DNA of 64,000 nt. Origin: Parabacteroides faecis. GTDB lineage: Bacteria > Bacteroidota > Bacteroidia > Bacteroidales > Tannerellaceae. The notes below the pieces were generated by a model. The model saw only the letters and a program-made list of their open reading frames with translations. It did not search any database and was not told the DNA's origin. Positions 43,720 to 51,602 of the stretch are shown piece after piece. The stretch lies in contig NZ_BMPB01000008.1 in the NCBI RefSeq assembly GCF_014647375.1, positions 1 through 64,000 of the forward strand, given 5' to 3'. Every line of letters starts with the position of its first letter. Position 1 is the first letter of the stretch. A program made the position numbers and the translations under genes.

Positions 43720-45333
43720 TCAGAATCCGAAGTCATCTACTTCTACGTTTTTGACTTCTTCCTCTTCCGGTAAAACAATGGTTTGATGCACCACATTCGA
43801 CTTCACGATAATAGCCCGCATCGGACGCACCGGACAGATCGATTCGCAGCCGCCGCAACCTACACATAAGTCGGGATTTACCTGCGGGATCGTCAGTGTT
43901 CCTTCGTAAGGCACCATGTGTACAGCCTGTGTCGGACAGTGTTCGGAGCAGGCACCGCAGTCGGTTCCTTCCGTCTTCACAATACAACGGTTGATAAAGA
44001 AAGTGGCAATACCTACCTGCAACGATTTCTTTTCTTCCACCGTGATAGGCATAATGGCACCGGCCGGGCAAACTTCCGAGCATATCGTGCATTCGTAATT
44101 ACAATAACTACTGAGATAGGCCATGCGCGGCTTCAGCAGATAATCGAAACCATATTCCAATCCGGCCGGACGCAATACCTGGCTCGGACACTTCACCACA
44201 CAGATATGGCATCCGGTACATTTGTCTTTGAAACGTTCCAGGCTCAGTGATCCCGGAGGTGTAACGGGCGGCCATTTTTTACGGCCTTTTCTCTTTCCGT
44301 GACCATTCCCATGTCCATTACCTTTGGCTTGTTCAACACCTTCCGCAATAGCCGAAACGATCGGGAGGGTAGCGGCAACAGTAGCTCCGGTAGCCAGAAA
44401 AGTACGACGGCTGTTCACTGCCGGTTGCGGTTCTGCTTCCATATTCATGGCAGCTTCGGCAATCTTCTTTTCTTCTTTCCTGAAAGGAGGGTTGAAACGG
44501 TATTGCAATCCGCCTTTGGAACAGGATGAAACACAGTTGAAACAATCCACGCAACGCGATGTGTCGACCGTCAGATTTTTAGCGTCGATCGCTTCTGCTT
44601 TACAGGTATGTTCACAGTTCCCACAATGAGTACAAGCCTCTTTGTCGAACGTAATACGGAAGAATGAATAACGCGAAACCAGACTAAGCAAAGCTCCAAC
44701 CGGACATAACGAGTTACAAAACAGACGGCCGCGGAAAATAACCATCACGGCAAATACAACCAATGCCACGATACCGGCCATCAGACCTGCAATACTCACG
44801 GTACTGATCGTTACATGAAACAACGAGTAGTTATCCATTTTCATTAACCAGTCGGCCAATATATTATTTCCCCACATGACGGAAGGGCGGAACAAATTTG
44901 CTGCGATGCGTCCAAAATTACTGTAGGGATCGAGTAACAGGCACAGACCGGAAAATCCCAGTGCAGCCGTTATCGCTGTTGCCGCCAGTAGAACATAACG
45001 TACCCAGTTCAAGGGTTTATGATATTTGAACCGTCGTATCCCTTTTTTCTTCTTTTTGCCTATACAGAACAGGCGATTGATCATATCCTGGAAAACTCCG
45101 GCCGGACAGATTACCGAACAGTAGATACGCCCGAAGAATAACGTCAGCAGAAGTAGAACGGCTACGATCCCGAACATACCGCCCAAAATAGCAGGCAGTA
45201 ACTGGACATGCAGCAGTTTATGTATATCCATCGGCATCTTATTCGTAAAGTCCAGGAAGAAAAGAAGGATGGGTATAAAAAACAGGACTGCGAGCAGAAC
45301 TCTCAGTCCTTTTAAATAATTAGGTCGCTTCAT
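43720..45333 (-). CDS. Membrane polyferredoxin, NapH-like half joined to an iron-sulfur half with an internal Tat-like motif
   Basis: A 537-residue protein. The N-terminal 215 residues hold five predicted helices and the CxxxCP motifs CSVICPAG and CNSLCPVG typical of NapH/NosR/CcoG membrane ferredoxins. Then two 4Fe-4S motifs (CTHCGNCEHTC, CVDCFNCVSSC), a second hydrophobic stretch led by SRRTFLATGATVAA (near 310), and at least four more clusters (CTGCHICVVKC, CTICSEVC, CGACSEHC, CVGCGGCESIC). It probably moves electrons between the quinone pool and an unknown partner. Its ATG overlaps the stop of the DUF362 gene (TAATG), so the two are coupled. Confidence 0.88.
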   Translation of the reverse strand: MKRPNYLKGLRVLLAVLFFIPILLFFLDFTNKMPMDIHKLLHVQLLPAILGGMFGIVAVLLLLTLFFGRIYCSVICPAGVFQDMINRLFCIGKKKKKGIRRFKYHKPLNWVRYVLLAATAITAALGFSGLCLLLDPYSNFGRIAANLFRPSVMWGNNILADWLMKMDNYSLFHVTISTVSIAGLMAGIVALVVFAVMVIFRGRLFCNSLCPVGALLSLVSRYSFFRITFDKEACTHCGNCEHTCKAEAIDAKNLTVDTSRCVDCFNCVSSCSKGGLQYRFNPPFRKEEKKIAEAAMNMEAEPQPAVNSRRTFLATGATVAATLPIVSAIAEGVEQAKGNGHGNGHGKRKGRKKWPPVTPPGSLSLERFKDKCTGCHICVVKCPSQVLRPAGLEYGFDYLLKPRMAYLSSYCNYECTICSEVCPAGAIMPITVEEKKSLQVGIATFFINRCIVKTEGTDCGACSEHCPTQAVHMVPYEGTLTIPQVNPDLCVGCGGCESICPVRPMRAIIVKSNVVHQTIVLPEEEEVKNVEVDDFGF

Positions 45334-46265
45334 TAAATCTTAATACGTTTGATATTGACTTTCTTTAAATCCGTTGTTCCCAGTTTTAATTCTTCTCCTT
45401 TACCGATGTGTCCGACAGCTTCCATATCCAGTTTCTTTACCTGGTTGAACAGAGCCAGAGCGGCCGTGTCGATCGCAATGATATTCGGAGAGACAATCAT
45501 GGATTTCAATGTGGCTACGTCTGCAGCGCTTTTACCCTGCGGCCCGTTCTGGTGCATCATACGGTAAGCATCTACGATATTCAGTACCGGTTTCTTCTGC
45601 CAGGTACAAATATCGGCGATACATTGCTGCAGGTCGTTCTGATGGAAGAACCGGCGGTCCCAAACGATCCCCATATAATTCTTCATGGCACAGGACAGTT
45701 TTGCTCCACCATGATTCTTCAGGATAGGAACGTTGATCCAGGCATCGGCTTCGATCAGTGCTTCATGTATCTTGGCTGATTTTACTTTTACTCCGTTGGG
45801 GATAGATACTTCTTTGAAATACTTTTCGTCATTACCCGGCATGATAATACCTCCGGCTTCTTTTACGGCTGCAGCGATACCACTGCTTTCATAACATTTC
45901 TGCCAGTTATCGCAGGTATGGTCGAAAACGGTTACTTTTTCTGCTCCAGCATCCAGGCATTTCTTTACCAGCGCCTTGATAAGCTGTGGGTTGGTATTTC
46001 CTGCCAGTTCCGGTGTACGGTCCCATCCGATGTTCGGTTTGATAACGACTTTTTGCCCTTTTTTGATATACTTTCCGATTCCCCCCAGGGTCTCCAATGC
46101 TTTGTCAAGCATGACTTCAGGCTCGCCACCCATAACGGCTACCATTTCAGGGGCTTGTTCCACTGCCATCGTATTGGTTGATAAGGCAGCTTGCAACCCT
46201 TTAAAGTCTATTGAAAGAGCGGCACCAGCTACTACACTGGTCTTTAAGAAATCACGACGTTTCAT
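45333..46265 (-). CDS. DUF362 protein with Tat-type signal
   Basis: A 310-residue protein starting at the ATG for MKRRDFLK, a twin-arginine signal (RRDFLKTSVVAGAALS). The DUF362 body (about 40-300) includes GQKVVIKPNIGWDRTPE and an internal VPILKNHGGAKLSCAMKNYMG-like block with a Cys. DUF362 proteins are often linked to iron-sulfur proteins; activity is unknown. It is the first gene of the operon with the polyferredoxin, so it may be its redox partner or a factor for its maturation. Confidence 0.85.
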   Translation of the reverse strand: MKRRDFLKTSVVAGAALSIDFKGLQAALSTNTMAVEQAPEMVAVMGGEPEVMLDKALETLGGIGKYIKKGQKVVIKPNIGWDRTPELAGNTNPQLIKALVKKCLDAGAEKVTVFDHTCDNWQKCYESSGIAAAVKEAGGIIMPGNDEKYFKEVSIPNGVKVKSAKIHEALIEADAWINVPILKNHGGAKLSCAMKNYMGIVWDRRFFHQNDLQQCIADICTWQKKPVLNIVDAYRMMHQNGPQGKSAADVATLKSMIVSPNIIAIDTAALALFNQVKKLDMEAVGHIGKGEELKLGTTDLKKVNIKRIKI

Positions 46266-46304
46266 CTTGTTGTAATTGGTTATTAGAATTATTGATAGTT
46301 GAAA

Positions 46305-46312
46305 CAAAGGTA
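46305..46312 (-). promoter_or_regulatory. -7 box for the DUF362-polyferredoxin operon
   Basis: TACCTTTG on the minus strand, 39 bp upstream of the ATG. It is back-to-back with the plus-strand box at 46334. Confidence 0.5.
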
Positions 46313-46333
46313 GCAATTCTCTGAATTATAGTG

Positions 46334-46341
46334 TATCTTTG
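46334..46341 (+). promoter_or_regulatory. -7 box for the 46363 gene
   Basis: TATCTTTG, 21 bp upstream of the ATG at 46363. Confidence 0.55.
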
Positions 46342-46362
46342 CCCGTAAAAAATATTAATTTA

Positions 46363-47160
46363 ATGGAATTATATACTTATATATCACTGCATTCCTTTGT
46401 CGAAGGTTGCATGAAACCGGCTGGGGAACCGGCATTTATCTTACAAGCTGAAAATTTATTATATACCGTTGCCAGGGAAGAATATCAATATGGATTGTCG
46501 TTGCTAAGGAAAGCCATAGGTGAGTATGAAGTACAGAAAGGAATTCCAAAGGAAGAGAGTAAACAAGCCATTCCTTTTTTTCGTGAAAAGCGGCGGATGC
46601 TGATCGGGCCGGAGATGGATCTTTATAAGTTATCTTTTTATGAAGACGGCACTTTTCTTCCCGGGAAAGTAAAAGACTCCGGATTGCCATATCTGCGTTT
46701 GTCACTCGATTATGAGCAATTGGCTGAACATTGTCTTTTTGAAAACATGTTCCTGATCCGCTGTAAATACGATGAAGGGCAGGTGTTCGCCAATTTTGTT
46801 ACACAGATGGAGCGTGAATACGATAAGTTCTTTTTCGATGAAGAGCACAGTGGTTTTACGGCTGATTCGCGTTTCTTCTCACTTTTATGTAATGCTTGCC
46901 TGGAAGTAAAGAATCCGGCATGTGCACCGGAGAAAGAATGGCGGTTGACAGTCCTTCGCAATCCTGCCGATGCCGGTTACCGGTATGAGGACGGGCAATT
47001 GCGACCTTTCGTTCCCATCTCTTTGCCCCTGAATGTCATCCGCAAAGTAACTTTACTTGACAGTGAGACTGAAGAACTGAACTTTAGTGCCCTTGCCGGA
47101 TTCATGCAACAGGTCGGTTTATCACCGGAACGTTATCTGGAAGGATTACTGGAACAATAA
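46363..47160 (+). CDS. DUF2971-like protein
   Basis: A 265-residue soluble protein. Start at the ATG for MELYTY; the TTG eight codons upstream is inside the -7 box. No signal peptide or membrane segment. The stretch EKEWRLTVLR near residue 200 and the following VIRKVTL resemble the DUF2971 core, with FLIRCKYDEGQVF near 125. Function is unknown. It is followed at 14 bp by yjbQ and is probably cotranscribed with it. Confidence 0.6.
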   Translation: MELYTYISLHSFVEGCMKPAGEPAFILQAENLLYTVAREEYQYGLSLLRKAIGEYEVQKGIPKEESKQAIPFFREKRRMLIGPEMDLYKLSFYEDGTFLPGKVKDSGLPYLRLSLDYEQLAEHCLFENMFLIRCKYDEGQVFANFVTQMEREYDKFFFDEEHSGFTADSRFFSLLCNACLEVKNPACAPEKEWRLTVLRNPADAGYRYEDGQLRPFVPISLPLNVIRKVTLLDSETEELNFSALAGFMQQVGLSPERYLEGLLEQ

Positions 47161-47174
47161 ACCGGAGATTTATC

Positions 47175-47582
47175 ATGGCTACAACATTCGATATACAATT
47201 GCCTCATTATAACCGGGGATTCCATCTCGTCACACGGGATATTGTTTCCCGTCTGCCGGAACTACCGGAAAATGGCCTGTTATTCCTGTTTATCAAACAT
47301 ACTTCTGCCGCGCTTACCCTGAATGAGAATGCGGACCCGTCTGTCCGTCACGACTTCAATACCTTTTTCAATAAATTGGTGCCCGACGGAGCTTCTTATT
47401 TTACCCATACGCTGGAAGGTGACGATGATATGTTTGCCCATATCAAGGCTTCGCTATTAGGATCGTCTGTAACTATTCCGATAAAGAACCATCGTCTGAA
47501 CCTGGGAACCTGGCAAGGTATCTATCTTTGTGAATTCCGCGACGGCGGGGACAGCCGCAGGTTGAGTATTACAATTATATAG
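47175..47582 (+). CDS. yjbQ: YjbQ family protein (UPF0047, secondary thiamine-phosphate synthase type)
   Basis: A 135-residue protein of the YjbQ family. Conserved pieces: FIKHTSAALTLNENADPSVRHD (residues about 41-62; HTS and NENAD), LEGDDDMFAHIKASLLGSSV and LGTWQGIYLCEFRD near the C-terminus, which includes family metal-binding or catalytic His and Glu. Overproduced E. coli YjbQ can replace ThiE, hence the name; the natural role is unclear. Length is typical. Confidence 0.92.
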   Translation: MATTFDIQLPHYNRGFHLVTRDIVSRLPELPENGLLFLFIKHTSAALTLNENADPSVRHDFNTFFNKLVPDGASYFTHTLEGDDDMFAHIKASLLGSSVTIPIKNHRLNLGTWQGIYLCEFRDGGDSRRLSITII

Positions 47583-47596
47583 TTAGTTTCCGTAAA

Positions 47597-47689
47597 TTTC
47601 CTAAGTAGGAAACTCCAGTTCCCTGCCTGGGAAATTACAGTTTCCTGCGGAGGGAACTGGAGTTTCCAAACCCGGGAATTACGAGGAAA
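47597..47689. repeat. 11-bp phased array of GGAAA/TTTCC half-sites
   Basis: Nine 5-bp cores start exactly every 11 bp: 47597 TTTCC, 47608 GGAAA, 47619 TTCCC, 47630 GGAAA, 47641 TTTCC, 47652 GGGAA, 47663 TTTCC, 47674 GGGAA, 47685 GGAAA. Orientation alternates through the first eight. Spacers CTCCAG (47613) and CTGGAG (47657), and TTACAG (47635) and CTGTAA (47690), are reverse complements. The result is two interlocked perfect inverted repeats: 47608-47623 with 47652-47667, and 47634-47645 with 47685-47696. The array lies between the 3' ends of yjbQ and the acetyltransferase gene. Confidence 0.85.
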
Positions 47690-47755
47690 CTGTAATCGAT
47701 TGTCAATTAGTTGGGTACGTTAAAATAGACAATAGGGAACAAATGACTATTCCTG

Positions 47756-48349
47756 TCAATTGGAATTTTTTCTGATAACTCTACAAGGATTTCCAACCGC
47801 TATACTGTTGGCGGGTATTGATTGGGTTACCACACTTCCGGCACCGATGACGCAATTATCTCCGATTGTGACGCCCGGAAGGATGATAGCGCCGCCTCCG
47901 ATCCATACATAATTTCCGATAGTGATCGAGAGGGCTTTCGTTTTGAAAAAGAGTTCCCCTGAATTTTCATCCCAGTTTTCTACAAATCTTTCGCTGGCAG
48001 CTACCGGGTGTGTTGCTGTATATAGTTGTACGTTGGGAGCAATTAAAACATGGTTTCCGATCGTAATAATGTTATCATCTAAAAAGGTACAATTCATATT
48101 TATAACGACCTTATCCCCAATAAAGATATGTTTACCGCATTCGCAATGAAAATTGATATCCACGCTGACATGCTTGCCCACTTTCCCGAACATTTCATGC
48201 AAAAGTTCCGTCCTCGCTTCCGTATCGGAAATATCCGTTGCATTAAATTTCGAGAGTAATCTTTTATTCCGGATGATCATATCCAAAACCTCTTTGTCGA
48301 GCCGGTTGCAGTATTCACCGGCTAAAAATTTTTGATAATTGGTTTTCAT
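47756..48349 (-). CDS. Sugar O-acetyltransferase (maltose/galactoside acetyltransferase type)
   Basis: A 197-residue left-handed beta-helix acetyltransferase. An N-terminal Mac domain (about 5-55, FLAGEYCNRLDKEVLDM) precedes hexapeptide repeats (about 70-190), with the CoA-binding turn near WIGGGAIILPGVTIGDNCVIGAGS and the family His in YTATHPV (near 115) as the catalytic base. It acetylates sugars using acetyl-CoA, perhaps as detoxification; the substrate is unknown. Single gene on the minus strand. Confidence 0.9.
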   Translation of the reverse strand: MKTNYQKFLAGEYCNRLDKEVLDMIIRNKRLLSKFNATDISDTEARTELLHEMFGKVGKHVSVDINFHCECGKHIFIGDKVVINMNCTFLDDNIITIGNHVLIAPNVQLYTATHPVAASERFVENWDENSGELFFKTKALSITIGNYVWIGGGAIILPGVTIGDNCVIGAGSVVTQSIPANSIAVGNPCRVIRKNSN

Positions 48350-48504
48350 GTTCTGATAACTGTATTAAATGCATAGTCGAATGGCAGTCTGCTTTGTAGA
48401 CTTGCTACACCCGTAAAAATACGAATAAATCTATATGTATCATTATATTCCTCATGGAAATACGATATTCTGAATTTCTGTAATTTGGGTTATGATACCA
48501 GTAA

Positions 48505-48516
48505 TTTGTCTACAAA
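48505..48516. repeat. 12-bp palindrome TTTGTCTACAAA
   Basis: Reverse complement of the palindrome at 8728-8739 and thus the same site. It lies 20 bp upstream of the -7 box at 48536, where an operator or -33 region would be. Confidence 0.4.
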
Positions 48517-48535
48517 AGATATTATATCCCGATTG

Positions 48536-48543
48536 TAATTTTG
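48536..48543 (+). promoter_or_regulatory. -7 box for the DUF3737-patB operon
   Basis: TAATTTTG, implying a leader of about 100 nt before the ATG at 48653. Confidence 0.4.
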
Positions 48544-48652
48544 TAGTGTAGAAAATAACCATGCGGAAAAGCAGACGGATTTCTTCAGTAAAGTCTTGCT
48601 ATAAAAAACAAATAGAAATTATAAAATAACGAATAAACTAATTAATTGAATT

Positions 48653-49519
48653 ATGGAAATTATTAAGAACAGAGAATATGAAGGCGAACGTCCTTTATTT
48701 GCGACACATGATTTACAACTGGAAAATGTAACGATTCATACAGGTGAATCAGCTTTAAAAGAATGCAGTAATATCATCGCGGTAAACTGCCGCTTCGAGG
48801 GTAAATATCCCTTTTGGCATAACGATGGCTTTATCCTGAAAAATTGTCTTTTTACTGATGGAGCACGTGCTGCCTTATGGTATTCAAGGAATCTGCAAAT
48901 GACTGACACTATTGTAGAAGCCCCGAAGATGTTCCGTGATATGGATGGGATCAAATTAGAGAATGTGCAACTATCCAATGCGTTGGAAACATTCTGGCAT
49001 TGCCGCAACGTTGAACTGAAGAATGTACAGGTCGACAAAGCAGATTACCTGTTTATGCACGGAGAGAATATTCATATTGAGAATTACAGCCAGAATGGGA
49101 ATTATTCATTCCAGTACTGCAAGAATGTCGAAATCCGTAATGCCGTTATCCATTCGAAAGATGCCTTCTGGAATACTGAAAATGTGACAGTGTACGATTC
49201 TGAACTGACCGGTGAATATCTGGGATGGCACTCACATAACCTGCGTCTGGTAAATTGCAAAATATCAGGAACACAGGCTCTTTGCTATGCACATGACCTG
49301 GTGATGGAGAACTGTACAATGGCGGATGATGCTGATCTTTGTTTTGAATATAGCAGTGTACAAGCTACCATTAACAGCCCGGTACATAGCATAAAAAATC
49401 CGCGTACCGGATGTATTACGGCTGAAAGTTATAATGAAATCATTATTGATGAAAACATCCTGCGACCGGCAAATTGTGAACTGAGACTGTGGGATAACAT
49501 AACTTGCTTCAATCAATGA
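48653..49519 (+). CDS. DUF3737 family protein, predicted right-handed beta-helix
   Basis: A 288-residue soluble protein built of about ten short repeats with N-x-x-L/V-x-N/D-C-type turns (for example NVTIHTG, CRFEGKYPFWHNDG, NVQLSNALETFWHC), giving a pectate-lyase-like parallel beta-helix. No signal peptide. DUF3737 has no known activity that I can state; the recurring Trp-His (FWH, GWH) positions along one face suggest a ligand groove. Its stop overlaps the next start by 4 bp (ATGA), which ties it to the PatB-type lyase. Confidence 0.85.
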   Translation: MEIIKNREYEGERPLFATHDLQLENVTIHTGESALKECSNIIAVNCRFEGKYPFWHNDGFILKNCLFTDGARAALWYSRNLQMTDTIVEAPKMFRDMDGIKLENVQLSNALETFWHCRNVELKNVQVDKADYLFMHGENIHIENYSQNGNYSFQYCKNVEIRNAVIHSKDAFWNTENVTVYDSELTGEYLGWHSHNLRLVNCKISGTQALCYAHDLVMENCTMADDADLCFEYSSVQATINSPVHSIKNPRTGCITAESYNEIIIDENILRPANCELRLWDNITCFNQ

Positions 49520-50673
49520 AATACTATTTTGATGAAATAATACCCCGTCGTGGAAGTAATTCCTATAAATGGGATACAGCGAAAGAAGAGGATGTCCTTC
49601 CCATGTGGGTAGCCGATATGGATTTCCGCACAGCCCCTTGTGTGGTTGAAGCATTGCACAAACGAGTGGAACATGGCATTTTCGGTTATACCAAAGTGCC
49701 TTCCGCTTATTACGAAGCTGTAACGAACTGGTTCATGCGACGGCACGGTTGGCAAATAAAGGAAGATTGGATTATCTATACTTCTGGTGTAGTTCCGGCC
49801 TTATCAGCCATAATCAAAGCTCTGACCATGCCGGGCGATCGTGTATTGGTACAAACTCCGGTTTACAATTGCTTTTTCTCCTCTATTCGTAATAACGGTT
49901 GCGAAGTGGTCACCAATCCACTTCTTTATACCGATGGAACTTACCGGATCGATTTCGATGGTTTGGAAAAAGAAGCTTCCGATCCAAAAGTCAAATTATT
50001 ACTTTTATGCAACCCGCATAATCCGGCAGGCAGAGTTTGGACCCGGCAGGAATTGATGCATATCGGCGAAATTTGTTTTCGGAATGAGGTATGGGTGGTC
50101 GCTGATGAGATTCATTGCGAACTCGTTTTTCCGGGGCATTCTTATACACCTTTTGCCTCCATCTCGAAAGAGTTCCTGATGAATTCCGTTACCTGTATTT
50201 CACCTAGCAAGGCTTTTAATCTGGCTGGATTACAGATAGCAAACATTATTTCTGCCAATGAATATGTGCGTATGAAAATAGACAAGGCGATTAATATCAA
50301 CGAGGTCTGCGATGTGAATCCTTTTGGAGTTGAAGCCCTGATCTCTGCCTACAATGAAGGTGAAGAATGGTTGGAAGAACTTAAACAATACCTGCTGGGC
50401 AACTATAATTACCTGAAAAGATATTTTGAGAAGTATCTCCCTCATTTGAAAGTTTTACCGTTGGAAGGAACCTATTTGGTTTGGGTCGATTGTTCCGCCC
50501 GGAAACAATCTTCGGAAGAGATTGTGAAGACTTTGCTGGATAAGGAAAAACTGTTGGTAAACGAAGGAAACATGTATGGTGAAGTGGGTAAGTACTTTAT
50601 TCGCATCAATATTGCTTGTCCGAGAGCGCTTCTGATCGATGGTTTAGGCAGGCTTAGACGTGCTTTGAAATAA
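49516..50673 (+). CDS. patB: MalY/PatB family PLP-dependent C-S lyase (cystathionine beta-lyase type)
   Basis: A 385-residue class I/II aminotransferase-fold enzyme of the MalY/PatB group, which splits cystathionine or other cysteine conjugates to a thiol, pyruvate and ammonia. Visible: MWVADMDF (near 31), CNPHNPAGRVW (near 161), ADEIHCEL (near 195) and the PLP lysine in ISPSKAFNLAGLQ (near 230). The ATG is chosen over an upstream TTG because it forms an ATGA overlap with the DUF3737 gene. Cytosolic. Confidence 0.92.
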   Translation: MKYYFDEIIPRRGSNSYKWDTAKEEDVLPMWVADMDFRTAPCVVEALHKRVEHGIFGYTKVPSAYYEAVTNWFMRRHGWQIKEDWIIYTSGVVPALSAIIKALTMPGDRVLVQTPVYNCFFSSIRNNGCEVVTNPLLYTDGTYRIDFDGLEKEASDPKVKLLLLCNPHNPAGRVWTRQELMHIGEICFRNEVWVVADEIHCELVFPGHSYTPFASISKEFLMNSVTCISPSKAFNLAGLQIANIISANEYVRMKIDKAININEVCDVNPFGVEALISAYNEGEEWLEELKQYLLGNYNYLKRYFEKYLPHLKVLPLEGTYLVWVDCSARKQSSEEIVKTLLDKEKLLVNEGNMYGEVGKYFIRINIACPRALLIDGLGRLRRALK

Positions 50674-50688
50674 GAGGATATAAATACC

Positions 50689-51582
50689 TCATTCAGTGAG
50701 GTATTTATAAATCACGTCCGATATAGAAGCTATGATTTTCGCATTTGTTTCCATACTTTCATTTGAATCTTTGATAAATACAGCAACAGTGTATCTGCTT
50801 CCATCCGGAAGCAGAACAAAACCGATGTCATTTGTACCAATAAATTGTCCCTTTTCATTCAGATCACTGGTACCGGTTTTGTGTCCTATAACTGCCTTTG
50901 TTTTTAATAATGGCAGTGGCAAACGGTCTTTTCCGGTTTCACATTCGATCATGATATTTTTGATAAATTCCTGATATTCCTCTTTAAATAATGGCCGGGT
51001 AAGTAAGATGTCTAATAAACGGGCAGCCTCCAACGGAGTGCTCCAGTTCAGGTAGCAAGCTGATAAATCCAGATGCATATCATCTTCGGTGATTACGATA
51101 GAGAATTGCTGTAGACCTAAGGAACGGATATACTTATCCGCAACAGAAGGACCGCCTATATATTTGAATAAGACGTCGCAAGCTATATTATCACTTAGCT
51201 GGATAGTGTACTTCAACAGTTCACTGATCGGAAGGGATACATTTCCCTGGGGATATTTATCACGCAACGGACTGTAGGTGTTTTCGATCATATCCTCTTT
51301 CTCTATCCATATTTGGGTATCGAGAGGCAGATTGTTTTGTTGCAAATAATTGAGTACAGCCAATGCCTGATGAAACTTGAATACACTCATCATCGGATAC
51401 CGGTCTTCGTTATTAACGGTAACAGTGTCTTTGCCATTTAATATGATGCCTACACCTATCCGGGCTTTTTTATCTTTGATAATTTCTTGAATATTGGCTT
51501 TTAATTGCTCTGACTGTGCCTGCAAACCGGCAATGTAGCAGAAACAGAAAAGAGTACAAAAAATAATACGTATGTGTTTCAT
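50689..51582 (-). CDS. Class A beta-lactamase, subclass A2 (CblA/CepA-like)
   Basis: A 297-residue exported serine beta-lactamase, expected to hydrolyse penicillins and cephalosporins in the periplasm. Signal peptide to about residue 22 (LQAQ). Active-site motifs are complete: SVFK (SxxK, near 66-69), SDN (near 127), the A2-type omega loop TEDDMH with the general-base Glu (near 165), and KTG in GHKTGTSD (near 233). The A2 set includes the chromosomal Bacteroides enzymes CblA and CepA and transferable CfxA; this one looks like the chromosomal kind. It lies 20 bp downstream of a membrane regulator gene and is probably cotranscribed with it. Confidence 0.94.
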   Translation of the reverse strand: MKHIRIIFCTLFCFCYIAGLQAQSEQLKANIQEIIKDKKARIGVGIILNGKDTVTVNNEDRYPMMSVFKFHQALAVLNYLQQNNLPLDTQIWIEKEDMIENTYSPLRDKYPQGNVSLPISELLKYTIQLSDNIACDVLFKYIGGPSVADKYIRSLGLQQFSIVITEDDMHLDLSACYLNWSTPLEAARLLDILLTRPLFKEEYQEFIKNIMIECETGKDRLPLPLLKTKAVIGHKTGTSDLNEKGQFIGTNDIGFVLLPDGSRYTVAVFIKDSNESMETNAKIIASISDVIYKYLTE

Positions 51583-51602
51583 AAATATAAAATGAATAAC
51601 AT

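Larger units (their letters stand above)
48350..48652. other. Divergent intergenic region
   Basis: 303 bp between divergent genes. It contains a -7 box for the DUF3737 gene (48536-48543), a 12-bp palindrome (48505-48516), and its 9-bp half TTTGTAGAC at 48393-48401. No gene is evident. Confidence 0.5.

Noticed and set aside
44299-44629. Antisense frames within the polyferredoxin gene
   Set aside because: Shadows of the cysteine-rich coding strand.
50689-51582. Beta-lactamase with missing general-base Glu
   Set aside because: At first ALA seemed to replace Glu166 in a TEM-like alignment, but A2-type enzymes have a different omega loop and TEDDMH supplies the Glu.
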